From NCBI GenBank assembly GCA_041648955.1, contig JBAZOD010000062.1, positions 1 to 5,763 on the forward strand: DNA of 5,763 nt. The letters run 5' to 3'. Position 1 is the stretch's first letter. The number at the start of each line of letters is the position of its first letter. The notes under the pieces were generated by a model. That model saw only the letters and a program-made list of their open reading frames with translations. It had not been told where the DNA came from and searched no databases. A program made the position numbers and the translations under genes. Positions 5,638 to 5,763 of the stretch are shown in pieces. The stretch comes from JBAZOD01 sp041648955. Lineage in GTDB: Bacteria > Patescibacteriota > Patescibacteriia > Patescibacteriales > JAQTRU01.

Positions 5638-5763
5638 TTAAACTTTAATTATTACCGGTAAGACCATTGGCCTTCTTTTCGTCTGACTAAATAAAAATTG
5701 TCCAACATCATTTCTGATTTTATTTTTTATATATTCATCATCAGCTTGATTGCGCGGGTCATG
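5638..5763 (-). CDS. rnj: Ribonuclease J, C-terminal end only
   Basis: RNase J is a metallo-beta-lactamase/beta-CASP ribonuclease with 5'-3' exonuclease and endonuclease activity, central to mRNA decay and rRNA maturation in many bacteria without RNase E. Only the last 41 codons are visible, ending with TAA at 5640-5638 and open to the right edge. The peptide ends FLFSQTKRRPMVLPVIIKV, matching the conserved RNase J C-terminus (typically FLY.KTKR.PMILPII.E), preceded by the helix EYIKNKIRNDVGQ. The catalytic domain lies outside the window, so activity and J1/J2 type cannot be judged. A hairpin terminator follows directly. Confidence 0.85.
   Translation of the reverse strand, partial: HDPRNQADDEYIKNKIRNDVGQFLFSQTKRRPMVLPVIIKV

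Noticed and set aside
1..5763. CRISPR array, insertion sequence, toxin-antitoxin or defence system
   Set aside because: No regularly spaced direct repeats, transposase motifs, terminal inverted repeats or paired small toxin/antitoxin frames are visible; the genes are housekeeping.

Overview
This is an AT-rich bacterial window in which every supported gene lies on the minus strand. In transcription order (right to left) they are: the last 41 codons of a ribonuclease J gene; a terminator; a promoter region; a membrane-anchored LysM/M23 peptidoglycan peptidase; an 83-residue two-helix membrane protein; tRNA-Ala(TGC); a second terminator; full-length DNA polymerase I (polA); and the first 248 codons of murD, which runs off the left edge. 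The plus-strand open frames are antisense shadows.

The organism is probably a member of the Candidate Phyla Radiation (Patescibacteria, Parcubacteria-like). This is inferred from the AT-rich sequence, the absence of Shine-Dalgarno sites at the visible starts, a tRNA without encoded CCA, a divergent MurD, the style of the small membrane protein, and a GC-rich palindromic insert encoding HLPAGKTG at the N-terminus of PolA. From memory, inserts of this type are scattered through such genomes. No TGA is read through inside the genes, so nothing suggests the TGA-glycine code of Gracilibacteria/SR1.

Region 5360-5763 holds the 3' end of rnj, its hairpin terminator and a sigma70-like promoter region. 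The promoter would give the peptidase gene a leader of about 165 nt. Region 3621-5359 looks like one transcription unit (peptidase, small membrane protein, tRNA-Ala) closed by a hairpin terminator. Region 1-3620 is a second unit, polA-murD, with only 4 nt between the polA stop and the murD start. Because the tRNA terminator ends about 30 nt before the polA ATG, any dedicated polA promoter would give a very short leader or none.

Together the window combines cell-wall synthesis (MurD) and remodelling (LysM/M23), DNA replication and repair (Pol I with intact 5' nuclease, proofreading and polymerase residues), RNA turnover (RNase J) and translation (tRNA-Ala). This is core housekeeping content. 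I see no CRISPR array, mobile element, toxin-antitoxin or defence locus, and no clear undescribed system. The points most worth a second look are the palindromic insert in polA, the 16-nt tail shared by both terminators, the very short polA leader, and the altered MurD active-site motifs.
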